DNA of 64,000 bases from NCBI GenBank assembly GCA_017540945.1, contig JAFYAB010000037.1, positions 1 to 64,000 on the forward strand. Direction: 5' to 3'. Below the pieces are notes generated by a model. That model saw nothing but the letters and a program-made list of their open reading frames with translations. It made no database searches and was not told the origin of the DNA. The DNA comes from Oscillospiraceae bacterium. Its GTDB lineage: Bacteria; Bacillota_A; Clostridia; Oscillospirales; Oscillospiraceae. The translations under genes were made by a program, and so were the position numbers. How positions within the stretch are numbered: position 1 is the stretch's first letter; every line of letters begins with the position of its first letter. Shown here piece by piece: positions 9,701 through 17,970 of this stretch.

Positions 9701-10044
9701 AGAAATTCCGGCTTGGCGATGTGGGAGCCGTAGAGCCGCAGCTTGGGCCGCAGCAGCTCCAGGGCGCCGGCCATGGCTACCAGGCGTCCGCTCTTGTCCA
9801 GAACGGGGGTCGCGGCCCCGCCCACCGCGGAGAAAACCCGGGCAGCCAGCCGCGTAAAGCTCAAGACCTCCGCCCGTCGGCTGATCCCATCCCCGCCCCG
9901 TACGCAGAGCTCCCATTCGGCGTCGAAGGAATTCTGCTCCGGAACGATCAGGATCCCGCGGCTGCCTTCCGGCAGCGCGCAGACGGCCTCGACGGCCAGG
10001 CGGGCATTCATTTTCCAATCCGGGCTGTAATAAACTGTCAGCAT
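6769..10044 (-). CDS. addB: AddB nuclease subunit
   Basis: The second subunit of AddAB, with a C-terminal RecB-like nuclease (VVDYKTGRKDF about 891, then LQMLIYLFAL) and an inactive helicase-like core. Four cysteines fit the Fe-S staple: one in KLAACKFGYF (about 735) and three in NACLWCPYRAVC (about 1046-1057). At 1091 residues it is slightly short of the Bacillus protein. The N-terminus (YYSPDWKMNARLA) occupies the place where Bacillus AddB has a GxSGSGKT P-loop, so the Walker A motif is missing. The VPEQNSFDAEWEL strand after it is conserved. First gene of the addB-addA operon. Confidence 0.93.
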   Translation of the reverse strand: MLTVYYSPDWKMNARLAVEAVCALPEGSRGILIVPEQNSFDAEWELCVRGGDGISRRAEVLSFTRLAARVFSAVGGAATPVLDKSGRLVAMAGALELLRPKLRLYGSHIAKPEFLEQLLQLVDEFHAYGLDAQAVRRAKTELTDALSEKLEELCLILELYDAVCAKAALDPSTRLDRLRDALEESDYAKGLHVVVEGFTDFTAQELAVLEALSRQAAQVTVWLCCDSLRGGQSVFAVPRQTAQSLRDLARRAEIRFRDLARPAEKHGDLMEHLARSLFAPRPAPWDEETERVSLLSAADAVEECGLAIGRIQTLVRKGARWRDIAVAYTDAAVYGPLLETLLDRWQIPAFFSGSRDLLRHGLIRAVVYALEAAACGMEADAVCEYLRSGCAPLTRDEADRLENYIYIWDLRGSRWDAPFDRNPDGPTLEALSPELLSERLAPLKRAREAAVVPLLELRDGLRAAADTAGQLKALEGFLERIGLEQRLTEQAKSLAEAGDRQSAQALTQLYEILLSTMEQIYGVLGKGSRSPEDFCRFFRAALTQNAVGTIPAAVDCLRVGQLTDMRHIKAAHLILLGASDGLLPSWQAGSGLISDAERRRMKAAGLPAAPNGEERIDRELLTAYTVLTAPTESLMICCDRQAPSYLFTRLETIFPHRSDPRILPLPANEAEAAALLIGQGDAGREALDQLPELKSAAWELQRRAAYIPGRLDRETVSGLYGDKLSLSASKIDKLAACKFGYFLQYGLRLRERKQAVVDPAMYGTLVHYVLQHTVEDVESEGGFAAVPEERVLMLARSWYDRFVSEVLGGLADYTSRGSYLLERSFGEVEQVVRDLRRELASSRFIPTYFEQAFRDQTAIPITGNLAVGALMGVVDRVDLYSTASGKTYLRVVDYKTGRKDFDYTDILSGMGLQMLIYLFALTREAAHYYGRSLEPAGVLYFPARYDVEQTKGHVSREEAEKQHRKKLRRKGLLLDDEEILQAMEPGDEPVYLPYKISAKTGTRSGDLADPRQMDLIERHVRRALGDLADTLVSGTIAPDPYWRGEQHNACLWCPYRAVCRVDSGEIPLRKLRAVNRAEFWQALEKEAKDRG

Positions 10045-10119
10045 GCGATATCATCTCGCTTTCTGTTCCCATCATAGCATATTTTTGTCTCAAAGAACAG
10101 CATTATTTTATTTCCACCC

Positions 10120-10148
10120 TTGTCACAGCGGTTTTTTTCGTTTATAAT
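10120..10148 (+). promoter_or_regulatory. Promoter of the flavoprotein operon
   Basis: TTGTCA (10120-10125), a 17-nt spacer and TATAAT (10143-10148), about 28 nt upstream of the first flavoprotein start and divergent from addB. Confidence 0.7.
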
Positions 10149-10176
10149 AAAAAAAAAGCAAAGGAAGGGTCTGCCT

Positions 10177-11385
10177 ATGAAACTTGCGATCATCGGCGCC
10201 GGTGCGTCGGGCATGGCTGCTGCCATCACCGCCGCAGCTTCCGGCCGCAACGAAATCCTGCTCTTCGAGCGGCAGGCCCGGGTGGGGCGAAAGCTCCTGG
10301 CTACCGGCAACGGCCGCTGCAATCTGACAAACCGCCAGACAAATCCGGGCCGCTACCACGGCGCGTACCCGGAATTTGTCCGTCCCGCCCTGGACGCCTA
10401 CCCGGTGGACTCCGTGCTGGACTTCTTCCAGACCCTGGGGCTTTATACCGTGACGGAGGACAACGGACGGGTCTATCCCTATTCCGACCAGGCAAATTCC
10501 GTGGTGGACGTGCTGCGCTTTGCTTTGGAGCGGAAAAACATTCAGCTTCTCACCGGGACCGAAATCGCCGGGGTCAAGAAAACCGCCGAGGGCTTTCTGT
10601 TGAAGGACACGGCGGGCGCTTGCTGGGAGGCGGAACGCCTGATCGTGGCCTGCGGCGGCGCCGCGGGCACAAAGCTGGGCGGGGGGCTTTCCGGTTATCA
10701 GCTGCTCCGGAGCCTGGGCCACCACTGCACAAAGCTCTATCCCTCTCTGGTCCAGCTGAAAACAAGACCCGTTTTGGTTCGGGGCTTAAAGGGAATCCGG
10801 GCCAACGCCGCATTGAAGCTGACTGTCCGCGACGCGGTGCTGGCCACCGCTTACGGAGAAGTTCAATTTACGGATTACGGCGTCTCCGGCCCCGCCGTCT
10901 TTGAGCTCTCCCGGGTCGCCGCCTCTGCGGAGGACGCGGTGCTGCATCTGGATCTGCTGCCCGGCTACCGGGTGGAGGATCTGCTTTCTGCCCTCTGCAT
11001 CCGTATCGCCCGCTTCCCTGCTCTGAAGGCCGGGGATCTGCTGACCGGGATCCTCCACAATCGGCTGGGCCGGATGCTGGTCACGGCCTGCGGCGTCGGT
11101 CAGGACACACCTATGAGCTCCCTGAACTGGAAACAGCTCACCCAGCTGGTGGAGCTCTGCCACGAATGGCCCCTGCCCATCACCGGGAATATGGGCATGG
11201 AGGGAGCGCAGGTCACCGCCGGCGGCATCGTCACCATGGAATTCGACCCGGAAACTCTGCAGAGCCGGATCGTTCCGGGACTCTACGCGGCGGGCGAGGT
11301 GCTGGACGTGGACGGCGACTGCGGCGGCTTCAACCTGCAGTGGGCCTGGGCCTCCGGCTTATTGGCCGGGAGCCAAAAAGGATGA
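10177..11385 (+). CDS. NAD(P)/FAD-dependent oxidoreductase, BaiN/RdsA (HI0933) family
   Basis: A 402-residue flavoprotein. The N-terminal dinucleotide fold MKLAIIGAGASGMAAAI is followed by RVGRKLLATGNGRCN, typical of the HI0933/YhiN group, and the C-terminus has MGMEGAQVTAGGI and the FAD-contacting GEVLDVDGDCGGFNLQWAWASG. Some family members reduce bile-acid or flavonoid intermediates; the substrate cannot be told here. The ATG at 10177 is used because AAGGAAGGG precedes it and homology starts there. Only 3 nt separate it from the next flavoprotein gene. Confidence 0.88.
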   Translation: MKLAIIGAGASGMAAAITAAASGRNEILLFERQARVGRKLLATGNGRCNLTNRQTNPGRYHGAYPEFVRPALDAYPVDSVLDFFQTLGLYTVTEDNGRVYPYSDQANSVVDVLRFALERKNIQLLTGTEIAGVKKTAEGFLLKDTAGACWEAERLIVACGGAAGTKLGGGLSGYQLLRSLGHHCTKLYPSLVQLKTRPVLVRGLKGIRANAALKLTVRDAVLATAYGEVQFTDYGVSGPAVFELSRVAASAEDAVLHLDLLPGYRVEDLLSALCIRIARFPALKAGDLLTGILHNRLGRMLVTACGVGQDTPMSSLNWKQLTQLVELCHEWPLPITGNMGMEGAQVTAGGIVTMEFDPETLQSRIVPGLYAAGEVLDVDGDCGGFNLQWAWASGLLAGSQKG

Positions 11386-11388
11386 ACC

Positions 11389-13008
11389 ATGATAACGATA
11401 CGTGATATCATTTTACCGTACAAGTCCGATCCGTCGATGCTGTACTATCTGGCGGCGAAGGAACTGGGGATTCAGAGCTCGCAGATCGCGGAGCTGAAGA
11501 TCCGCAGGCGTTCACTGGACGCCCGGAGAAAGCCGGAGCTGCGATGGATCTACACCGTGGACGTGGCGACCCGGAGGAGTGAGAAGCAAATCCTGCGAGG
11601 CTGCCGGAACCCGAAGGTCGGACCGGCGAAGGATCTGTGGTACAAGCCGCCAAAGACGACGGCGATCCCCACGGACCGTCCCGTGGTGGTGGGCTTCGGT
11701 CCCGCCGGCATGTTCGCCGCCCTGGCCCTGGCTATGGCCGGTCTGCGTCCCATCGTGCTGGAACGGGGGCAGGACGCCCAGACCCGCCACCGGGCTGTGG
11801 AACATTTTTGGCAGACCGGGACCCTGGACCCGGAAAACAACGTCCAGTTCGGCGAGGGCGGCGCCGGAACCTTTTCTGACGGAAAGCTCAACACCGGCAC
11901 CAAAAACGAGCGTCAGGGCTGGATCCTCCGGCAGCTGGTGCAGTTTGGGGCGGACGAGAGCATCCTCTGGGACGCCAAGCCCCATGTGGGCACCGACGTG
12001 CTGCTGAACGTGGTACAAAACCTTCGGCACCAGCTGGAAGCTCTCGGCGGCGAAGTACGCTTTGGCGCGAAGCTTACCGGCATCCGGGCCGAAGACGGCG
12101 CTCTGGCCGCTCTGGAATATGTCCGGGACGGCGGAGCGGAACTCCTCCCCTGCCGCCAGCTGATCCTGGCTCCGGGACACAGCGCCAGAGACACCTTCCG
12201 GATGCTGGAGGGCTTCGGCGTCGCAATGGAGCCCAAGCCCTTCTCCATGGGGGTGCGGGTGGAGCATCTGCAATCCAGGATCAACGCGGCACAGTATGGG
12301 ACGCAGACAGAGCCAGTCCCCTGCGCGGATTATAAGCTCAACGTCCGGCTGCCGGACGGGAGCTCGGCCTACACCTTCTGCATGTGCCCCGGCGGCTATG
12401 TCGTGGGGGCCGCTTCCGAGCCCGGCCGGGTGGTAACCAACGGCATGAGCAACTTCGCCCGGGAGGGTGAAAACGCAAACGCCGCGCTGCTGGTGACCCT
12501 GGAGCCCGCTGATTTTCCCGACAAATCCACTCTGGGCGGCATGTATTGGCAGCAGGAGATCGAGGCCGCGGCTTTTCGCGCAGGCGGCGGGGATTACGCC
12601 GCTCCCGCCCAGCGGATCGGGGATTTCCTGGCGCGGCAGACTACGACGGCCTGGGGCGCCGTCAAGCCCACTTATCGCCCCGGTGTGCGCCCCTGCGAGC
12701 TCCACGCGCTGCTGCCGGAACGGCTGACTCGGGTTTTGGAAGGCGCGATTCCCGCCCTCGGTAAGCTCCTGAAGGGCTACGACGATCCGGACGCGGTGAT
12801 GACCGCCCCGGAAACCCGCAGCTCCTCCCCGGTCCGCATCCTGCGGGACGACAGGAGGCAGTCCCCCAGTCTCCCGGGGCTTTATCCCTGCGGCGAAGGC
12901 GCCGGCTACGCGGGCGGGATCCTCTCCGCCGCCGTGGACGGCCTGCTCTGCGCGGAAGCTTTGATCGCGGAGCTCGATAACAGGAATAATTCCCTTCAAA
13001 CAGAATGA
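11389..13008 (+). CDS. FAD-dependent dehydrogenase (COG2509-type)
   Basis: A 539-residue flavoprotein. An N-terminal alpha/beta domain of about 95 residues (MITIRDIILPYKSD..., KIRRRSLDAR) precedes the FAD-binding fold VVVGFGPAGMFAALALAMAG (about 100-120). Further signatures are FGEGGAGTFSDGKLNTG, KPFSMGVRVEH, CMCPGGYVV and the C-terminal GEGAGYAGGILSAAVDGL. This matches the uncharacterised FAD-dependent dehydrogenase group common in Firmicutes and Bacteroidetes, often annotated as a nucleotide-disulphide-type oxidoreductase. Substrate unknown. Second gene of a probable three-gene operon; the Ser/His-rich membrane protein gene starts 19 nt after it. Confidence 0.85.
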   Translation: MITIRDIILPYKSDPSMLYYLAAKELGIQSSQIAELKIRRRSLDARRKPELRWIYTVDVATRRSEKQILRGCRNPKVGPAKDLWYKPPKTTAIPTDRPVVVGFGPAGMFAALALAMAGLRPIVLERGQDAQTRHRAVEHFWQTGTLDPENNVQFGEGGAGTFSDGKLNTGTKNERQGWILRQLVQFGADESILWDAKPHVGTDVLLNVVQNLRHQLEALGGEVRFGAKLTGIRAEDGALAALEYVRDGGAELLPCRQLILAPGHSARDTFRMLEGFGVAMEPKPFSMGVRVEHLQSRINAAQYGTQTEPVPCADYKLNVRLPDGSSAYTFCMCPGGYVVGAASEPGRVVTNGMSNFAREGENANAALLVTLEPADFPDKSTLGGMYWQQEIEAAAFRAGGGDYAAPAQRIGDFLARQTTTAWGAVKPTYRPGVRPCELHALLPERLTRVLEGAIPALGKLLKGYDDPDAVMTAPETRSSSPVRILRDDRRQSPSLPGLYPCGEGAGYAGGILSAAVDGLLCAEALIAELDNRNNSLQTE

Positions 13009-13027
13009 CATTCTTGGAGGTTCAATC

Positions 13028-14689
13028 ATGCCAAGTTCGCACAGCGGGAGCTCCCACAGCAGCAGCTCCCATTCCAGCTCCTCGCACTCTTCGGGAGGCT
13101 TTTCCTCCCACTCCTCGTCCAGCCATTCCAGCAGCTCTCACAGCTCCTGGTCCTCCGGCAGCTCCAGCTGGAGCTCCGGCTCCGGCAGCTCCTCCTGGGG
13201 TTCCTCCCGCAGCAGCAATTCCGGCCGCCGTTCCTCCGGCCCCTCCCGGCACAGCTCCAGCAGCCGCAGCGCGGCGACGAAATACCGCTCCAGCTACGTT
13301 CGCAGCGGCTCCATGGCGGGCAGCATCATTCCCCGGACCCGGTACAATCAGCCGCGGGGTTATGTCGCGGGCAATCACTATAACATCAACCCGATTCCCC
13401 ATTACTGTGTCCACCACAACTATTACTATTATCCCTTCAGTTGGACCGACGAAGCCTCCGGGCGGGAATACAAAAAGGGATACTACGACGAGGAAGGAAA
13501 ATATTACGAGAACGTCGTATTCCGGACCAACGGGACCTATAAGAACGTCATCTGCAAATGCGAATACTGCGACACCATCACCAAAATCGACTGGACAGAG
13601 GGCGGTCCCCTGATATGTCCCCAGTGCGGCGGTACCCTGACCATTGTTTCCGCCCTGGACGAGTACACCCAGGACCCCAATTATGAAAAGGTCCGGACCC
13701 GCGCCGACTACGTGGATTATGCCGACCGAGAAGAGGACGACAGCGGCGAAGACATCGATACGACGATCAGCTCGTTTTTCAGATTCCTCGCCATCATCGT
13801 GGTTTCTGTCATTGCCATCTTCACTCTGATCGCCGGACAGAAGGAACGGAATTCCGAACCCTTTTCCCACAATGACGATTACAATGTGGGATATCGTACG
13901 GAGGATGGTTGGGTTTACCTGGGTAACGGCGCCTGGGGCAAATATGGGACCTGGGATGATAACCAACACCAATGGAACCCCAACAACGGACAGAACGGCG
14001 ACTCCCCCAGCAACCCGGAGCTCTTCAACGATGTGATCTATCTGAACGATATAAAGCCCGGGCTCTGTGTGATCACCGGAGACCCCGATCATGACCGGGA
14101 GCTGGTCTGGGATGAGGAGGAGCAGAGCTATCACGACCAAGCCTCTGACCTCTGGGCCTGGTACAATACGGAAGTCTCTCCGCCTCTTTGGCAGTACTGG
14201 TACGAGCCCATTTCCCAGGATTACGGAGACTTTGGCTGGATGGAATATCAGGACGGGACCTGGTACATCGAAGCCGAGGAAAGCAACTGGATCCCCCTTC
14301 CCGATTCCTATGACAGCGCTCCGCTGTGGCACATAGCCGACGGCAGCAGCTCCAATCCGGAGCTCTTCGGCGAGACAATCCGCCTGGTCAGCATCGACCC
14401 GCTCAGCTATCGGATCACCGACACGGAGGATTACGACCTGCAAATTCAGTGGGATTCGAATGAGGACTGCTATTTCGATGAAGCGCTCCAATACAGTCTG
14501 TGGTATAACACGGACGTAAACCCGCCCCTCTGGCAGTATTGGTACCCGCCCATTTCCGGCGACTTCGGAGATTTCGGCTGGATGGAATATGAGAACGGAA
14601 CCTGGTTCATCGAGGTTTCCCAGGGCGAGTGGATCGAGCTGCCGGAGGAATACGACACGTCCTCCCTGTGGCACATAGAAACCAACTGA
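13028..14689 (+). CDS. Ser/His-rich zinc-ribbon membrane protein with duplicated Trp-rich domain
   Basis: A 553-residue protein of unknown function. Residues 1-90 are mostly Ser with regularly spaced His (HSSSSHSS units). Residues 91-170 are Tyr/Asn/His-rich. A zinc-ribbon-like cluster has cysteines 176, 178, 181 and 197, 200 (CKCEYC...CPQC). One membrane span follows at about 250-270. The C-terminal half holds two copies of a roughly 112-residue domain (328-440, 441-553), each beginning SNPELF and sharing PPLWQYWY, GDFGWMEY, GTW and LWHI. GGAGG lies 7 nt before the ATG. Proteins with Ser/His-rich N-termini occur in other Clostridia; I do not recognise this combination. Orientation in the membrane is uncertain because no signal peptide precedes the ribbon. 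Confidence 0.7.
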   Translation: MPSSHSGSSHSSSSHSSSSHSSGGFSSHSSSSHSSSSHSSWSSGSSSWSSGSGSSSWGSSRSSNSGRRSSGPSRHSSSSRSAATKYRSSYVRSGSMAGSIIPRTRYNQPRGYVAGNHYNINPIPHYCVHHNYYYYPFSWTDEASGREYKKGYYDEEGKYYENVVFRTNGTYKNVICKCEYCDTITKIDWTEGGPLICPQCGGTLTIVSALDEYTQDPNYEKVRTRADYVDYADREEDDSGEDIDTTISSFFRFLAIIVVSVIAIFTLIAGQKERNSEPFSHNDDYNVGYRTEDGWVYLGNGAWGKYGTWDDNQHQWNPNNGQNGDSPSNPELFNDVIYLNDIKPGLCVITGDPDHDRELVWDEEEQSYHDQASDLWAWYNTEVSPPLWQYWYEPISQDYGDFGWMEYQDGTWYIEAEESNWIPLPDSYDSAPLWHIADGSSSNPELFGETIRLVSIDPLSYRITDTEDYDLQIQWDSNEDCYFDEALQYSLWYNTDVNPPLWQYWYPPISGDFGDFGWMEYENGTWFIEVSQGEWIELPEEYDTSSLWHIETN

Positions 14690-14707
14690 GGCATATTCCC
14701 AACACAC

Positions 14708-14749
14708 AAAAACAGCCCGCGTTTCCCAAGGGAAGCGCGAGCTGTTTTT
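14708..14749. terminator. Bidirectional intrinsic terminator
   Basis: AAAAACAGC...GTTTCCC (14708-14727) pairs with GGGAAGC...GCTGTTTTT (14730-14749), with one asymmetry in the middle. It lies between the convergent Ser/His-rich gene and the ygfK-side small gene and serves both. Confidence 0.85.
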
Positions 14750-14763
14750 TTCGGATTTGGATC

Positions 14764-14931
14764 CTATACCTTCAAGACAAAGAACAGGATGGCGGCAAGG
14801 ATCAGGATAAAGCCGACGGTCTTGAGAATGGATTTGCCGACCTTCAGCCCCACGATGATCAGGATCACGGCAATGACAGAGGTGGGCAGGGCGGCGGTAT
14901 AGGTTTTGAAGAGTTCTATGATTTTGTCCAT
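14764..14931 (-). CDS. Small two-span membrane protein (55 aa)
   Basis: Reads MDKIIELFKTYTAALP..., then two hydrophobic segments (residues about 17-30 and 36-54) separated by a short basic turn (GLKVGKS), ending FFVLKV and TAG. GGAAAGGAA precedes the ATG by 6 nt. It starts 35 nt after the ygfK stop on the same strand and ends just before a terminator, so it is probably the last gene of the ssnA-ygfK transcript. No homology is recognised. The ribosome site, hydrophobic pattern and tight packing argue that it is real. Confidence 0.6.
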   Translation of the reverse strand: MDKIIELFKTYTAALPTSVIAVILIIVGLKVGKSILKTVGFILILAAILFFVLKV

Positions 14932-14965
14932 GTCAGATTCCTTTCCATTTATTCACGCTGCGGCG

Positions 14966-17926
14966 TTACGCTGTCACAAGGTACGCATACCGGCTGCGAA
15001 CGGCTTCGATCAGCTCGAGAAGCTGCGCAGGCACGGTTTCCCGCGCGGCGTCGTCCAGCTCCCTGATACCGTCAAACAGGCGAATCAGGATCTTTCCGTC
15101 GGGGAGCAGGACAAAGCCCTTGTTCTCGGAGTTCCGGAAGGCCGCTTCGGTGTGGAAGAGGGTCAGTTTGTCCTTACAGGGCTCAGAGGCGTAGGGACAG
15201 AAGGCGGTGCAGTTGCCGCATTCGTTGCACAGAGCGTCCAGATGCAGGATCTGAACGGAGCCGTCCGCCAGGGTGACAGGCACGTTGGCCCGGTTGGGAC
15301 AGACGTCCACGCAGTTTTCGCAGACGGTATTGCAGCGCAGACAGCGCTCCGGCTCTGCTTCCGCGGCGCCTGCGGCTGCCAGGATCCCCTTCCTGGCGGC
15401 GGCTTGCTTCCGGGCGGGGCGGGCGGCGTCGGGGATCTCATATCTGTGCTGCGCTCCGAGCACTTCCTCCGCGAAGCGGGCGGCGTCGGCGATGCCCTCC
15501 ACGACGGTGGCGGGGCCCCGCAGAGCGTCGCCGCCGGCATATACGTTCTCCAGATTGGTACGGAAGGCGGGACGGCCCTTGGCGTTCAGCTCCACGCCGG
15601 AGGCGGCAAAGGCGGCGGAGTTGATCTGCTCTCCCACGGCGGAGATCACCAGATCACAGGGCAGCTCCGCAAAATCACCCGTCGGAACCGGGCTGCGGCG
15701 GCCGGAGGCGTCGGGCTCGCCCAGCTTCATCCTTTCATAGAGCAGCTTTCCGTTCTCCTGCTTCACAGGGGCGGCCAACTCCAGGAAGCTGACGCCGTCC
15801 GCCGTCGCAAGCTCCAGCTCCTGGGGATCGGCGGGCATCCAGCGTTTGGTGCGGCGGTAGACCAGGGTGACAGATTTGGCGCCGCTGCGCTTCGCCAGCC
15901 GTGCCGCGTCCATGGCGGTGTTGCCGCCGCCAATCACGGCCACATGGCCCAGAGCTTCTGTGTCTGTTCCCGCCTTGCGGCCTTCCATCCAGGGGATGAC
16001 CGGCAGTACACGGCCGGGGATATCCAGCCTGCCGGGCTTCCAGGCGCCCACGGCATAAAAGACATGGGTATAGCCCAGGGCTTTGAGCTCCGCGACGGTG
16101 GGCGCCTCGGTATTGAGACGGATCTCCGCGCCGTAGGCGGCGATCAGAGCCGCGTCCTTGTCGATGGCCTCGTCCCCGATCCGAAAAGCGGGAATGACCC
16201 GGCGGACGACGCCGCCCAGCTTCGCGCCGCGCTCAAAAATCGTACAGGCAACGCCGGCCCGACCCAGGAAATAGGCGGCTGCCATACCGGTGGGACCGCC
16301 GCCGATGATGGCGGCCTTCTTGCCGGGAACCGGCGCCGGTCTTTGGATCGCGGCCATCAGCGCCTCATATCCCCGTTCCGCGGCCAGCAGCTTCACGGCG
16401 CGGATATGAACGGGATCATCGTAGAAGCTCCGGGTGCATTTGCCCATGCAGCGATGGGCGCAGATGGTGCCGGTGATGAAGGGCAGCGGATTTTTCTCTG
16501 TGATCAGCCGAAGCGCCTCCGCAAAGCGTCCCTGCTCGCAGAGCTCCAGATACTCGGGGATGTCCTGGCGGATGGGACAGCCGCCCTCACAGGGGGCAGT
16601 AAAGCAGTCGAACCAGGGAACCGGCTCCTCCGATTTCCGGCTGGGCAGGGGCTTCACAGCCTTTGTATGGCGCGGATCGCTGCGGCAGGACTCGCTCAGC
16701 GCCGCTATGGCCGCCGTATCGGTCCCGGCAAAGGGCGTAAAGGGCAGCTTCTCGACCTTTTCGCAGAGCTGTGCCAGGCGATTGTAGCCGCCGGGCTTGA
16801 GGATGGTGGTGGCAACTGTGATGGGCCAGATCCCGGCGGTGAAGAGCTTGTCGCAGTTGAACCAGTCGGCGCCGCCGGCAAAGGAGATCTTCATGGTGCC
16901 GTCGAACTGCCGGGAGATCCGGCTGCACATCTCGATGGTCAGAGGGAAGAGGGCGCGGCCGGACATGTACATCTCATCATTGGGCAGCTCGCCCCGGGTG
17001 GTGTCCACAGGGAAGGTGTTGGAGAGCTTCAGGCCGAATTCCAGGCCCCTCTCCCCCGCCAGAGTCCGCAGCCGCTGGAACATGGGCACGGCGTCCTTCC
17101 ACTGCAGGTCCTCGTTGAAGTGGTGCTCGTCAAAGACGATATAATCATAGCCCATGGCGTCCAGAGTATCCCGTGCGGTGCGATAACCCAGGATGGTGGG
17201 GTTGCACTTGACAAAGGTGTGGAGCTTCTTTTCGGTGATCAGATAGGTGGCGATGCGTTCGATCTCGTCGGGAGGACAGCCATGGAGGGTGGACAGGGTC
17301 ACGGAGCGGGACACATGGGGAGAGATCCCGTCAATGTAGGCGTCATGACCCGGGAACAGCTCCTTCAGCACCCGTTTGCACTGGGCGAACTGGGCGGTAC
17401 CGGAGGCGTCCTTCATGGCCTCAATGTAGCCGTCCACCTTTTCGCCCTGAATGCCCTCCAGATCGTAGCCCACGGACATGTTGAACACAAAGCCGTCAGG
17501 ATTGCCAAGGCCCAGCAGACCGGACAGGACCTTCAGCGCGCACCAGGCCTTGATATATTCATCCCGGGCCTGGGCTACGGTGAGCTCGGTGGACCATTCC
17601 TGATTGTAGCCCTCGTCGTCCGCCAGGATGCAGGGACGGGGCACACAGCGGGCCAGGTCCTCGCCGTCCATCTTCTGGACGGTCTTCACCTCGAAAAAGC
17701 GGGCGCCTGCCACATAGGCAGCGATGATGTTCTGGGCCAGCTGGCTGTTTGGCCCGGCGGCCGGACCAAAGGGCGTCTCGATGGTCTCGCCGAAGATGGG
17801 AAGGGTTTTGGCGGGATCGGCTCTGTAAAAGCGTCGGACGCCGAAAACCGTGCCCTCCTGTTTCCACTCCTGCAAAACCCAGCCCATCAGCCGGTCAAAG
17901 GGAATGGGATACATTGTTTCTGACAT
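14966..17926 (-). CDS. ygfK: YgfK-type putative oxidoreductase, Fe-S/FAD subunit
   Basis: A 986-residue redox protein. The N-terminal 450 residues resemble a dihydropyrimidine/dihydroorotate-dehydrogenase-like barrel (TPFGPAAGPNSQLAQN, FFEVKTVQ, SVGYDLEGI). The C-terminal half is a GltD-like module: a Cys cluster (CEGGCPIRQDIPEY, CAHRCMGKCTR), FAD fold IIGGGPTGMAAAYFLGRAG, NAD(P)H fold VIGGGNTAMDAARLAKRSG, and a two-cluster ferredoxin-like end (CLRCNTVCENCVDVCP, CNECGNCTAFCP). This is the YgfK architecture, annotated in enterobacteria as a putative selenate reductase subunit and linked to anaerobic purine/urate catabolism loci. GGAGG lies 8 nt before the ATG. It follows ssnA by 44 nt, the usual pairing. 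Confidence 0.92.
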   Translation of the reverse strand: MSETMYPIPFDRLMGWVLQEWKQEGTVFGVRRFYRADPAKTLPIFGETIETPFGPAAGPNSQLAQNIIAAYVAGARFFEVKTVQKMDGEDLARCVPRPCILADDEGYNQEWSTELTVAQARDEYIKAWCALKVLSGLLGLGNPDGFVFNMSVGYDLEGIQGEKVDGYIEAMKDASGTAQFAQCKRVLKELFPGHDAYIDGISPHVSRSVTLSTLHGCPPDEIERIATYLITEKKLHTFVKCNPTILGYRTARDTLDAMGYDYIVFDEHHFNEDLQWKDAVPMFQRLRTLAGERGLEFGLKLSNTFPVDTTRGELPNDEMYMSGRALFPLTIEMCSRISRQFDGTMKISFAGGADWFNCDKLFTAGIWPITVATTILKPGGYNRLAQLCEKVEKLPFTPFAGTDTAAIAALSESCRSDPRHTKAVKPLPSRKSEEPVPWFDCFTAPCEGGCPIRQDIPEYLELCEQGRFAEALRLITEKNPLPFITGTICAHRCMGKCTRSFYDDPVHIRAVKLLAAERGYEALMAAIQRPAPVPGKKAAIIGGGPTGMAAAYFLGRAGVACTIFERGAKLGGVVRRVIPAFRIGDEAIDKDAALIAAYGAEIRLNTEAPTVAELKALGYTHVFYAVGAWKPGRLDIPGRVLPVIPWMEGRKAGTDTEALGHVAVIGGGNTAMDAARLAKRSGAKSVTLVYRRTKRWMPADPQELELATADGVSFLELAAPVKQENGKLLYERMKLGEPDASGRRSPVPTGDFAELPCDLVISAVGEQINSAAFAASGVELNAKGRPAFRTNLENVYAGGDALRGPATVVEGIADAARFAEEVLGAQHRYEIPDAARPARKQAAARKGILAAAGAAEAEPERCLRCNTVCENCVDVCPNRANVPVTLADGSVQILHLDALCNECGNCTAFCPYASEPCKDKLTLFHTEAAFRNSENKGFVLLPDGKILIRLFDGIRELDDAARETVPAQLLELIEAVRSRYAYLVTA

Positions 17927-17970
17927 AGGAATAACCTCCGTCTATTTTTTTCAGCGCAAGGCCTTGTGTT

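Noticed and set aside
13022..14707. 561-codon minus-strand frame opposite the Ser/His-rich gene
   Set aside because: Its Ala/Gly/Pro-rich end is only the complement of the Ser codon run. The plus-strand protein has a ribosome site, zinc ribbon, membrane span and domain duplication.
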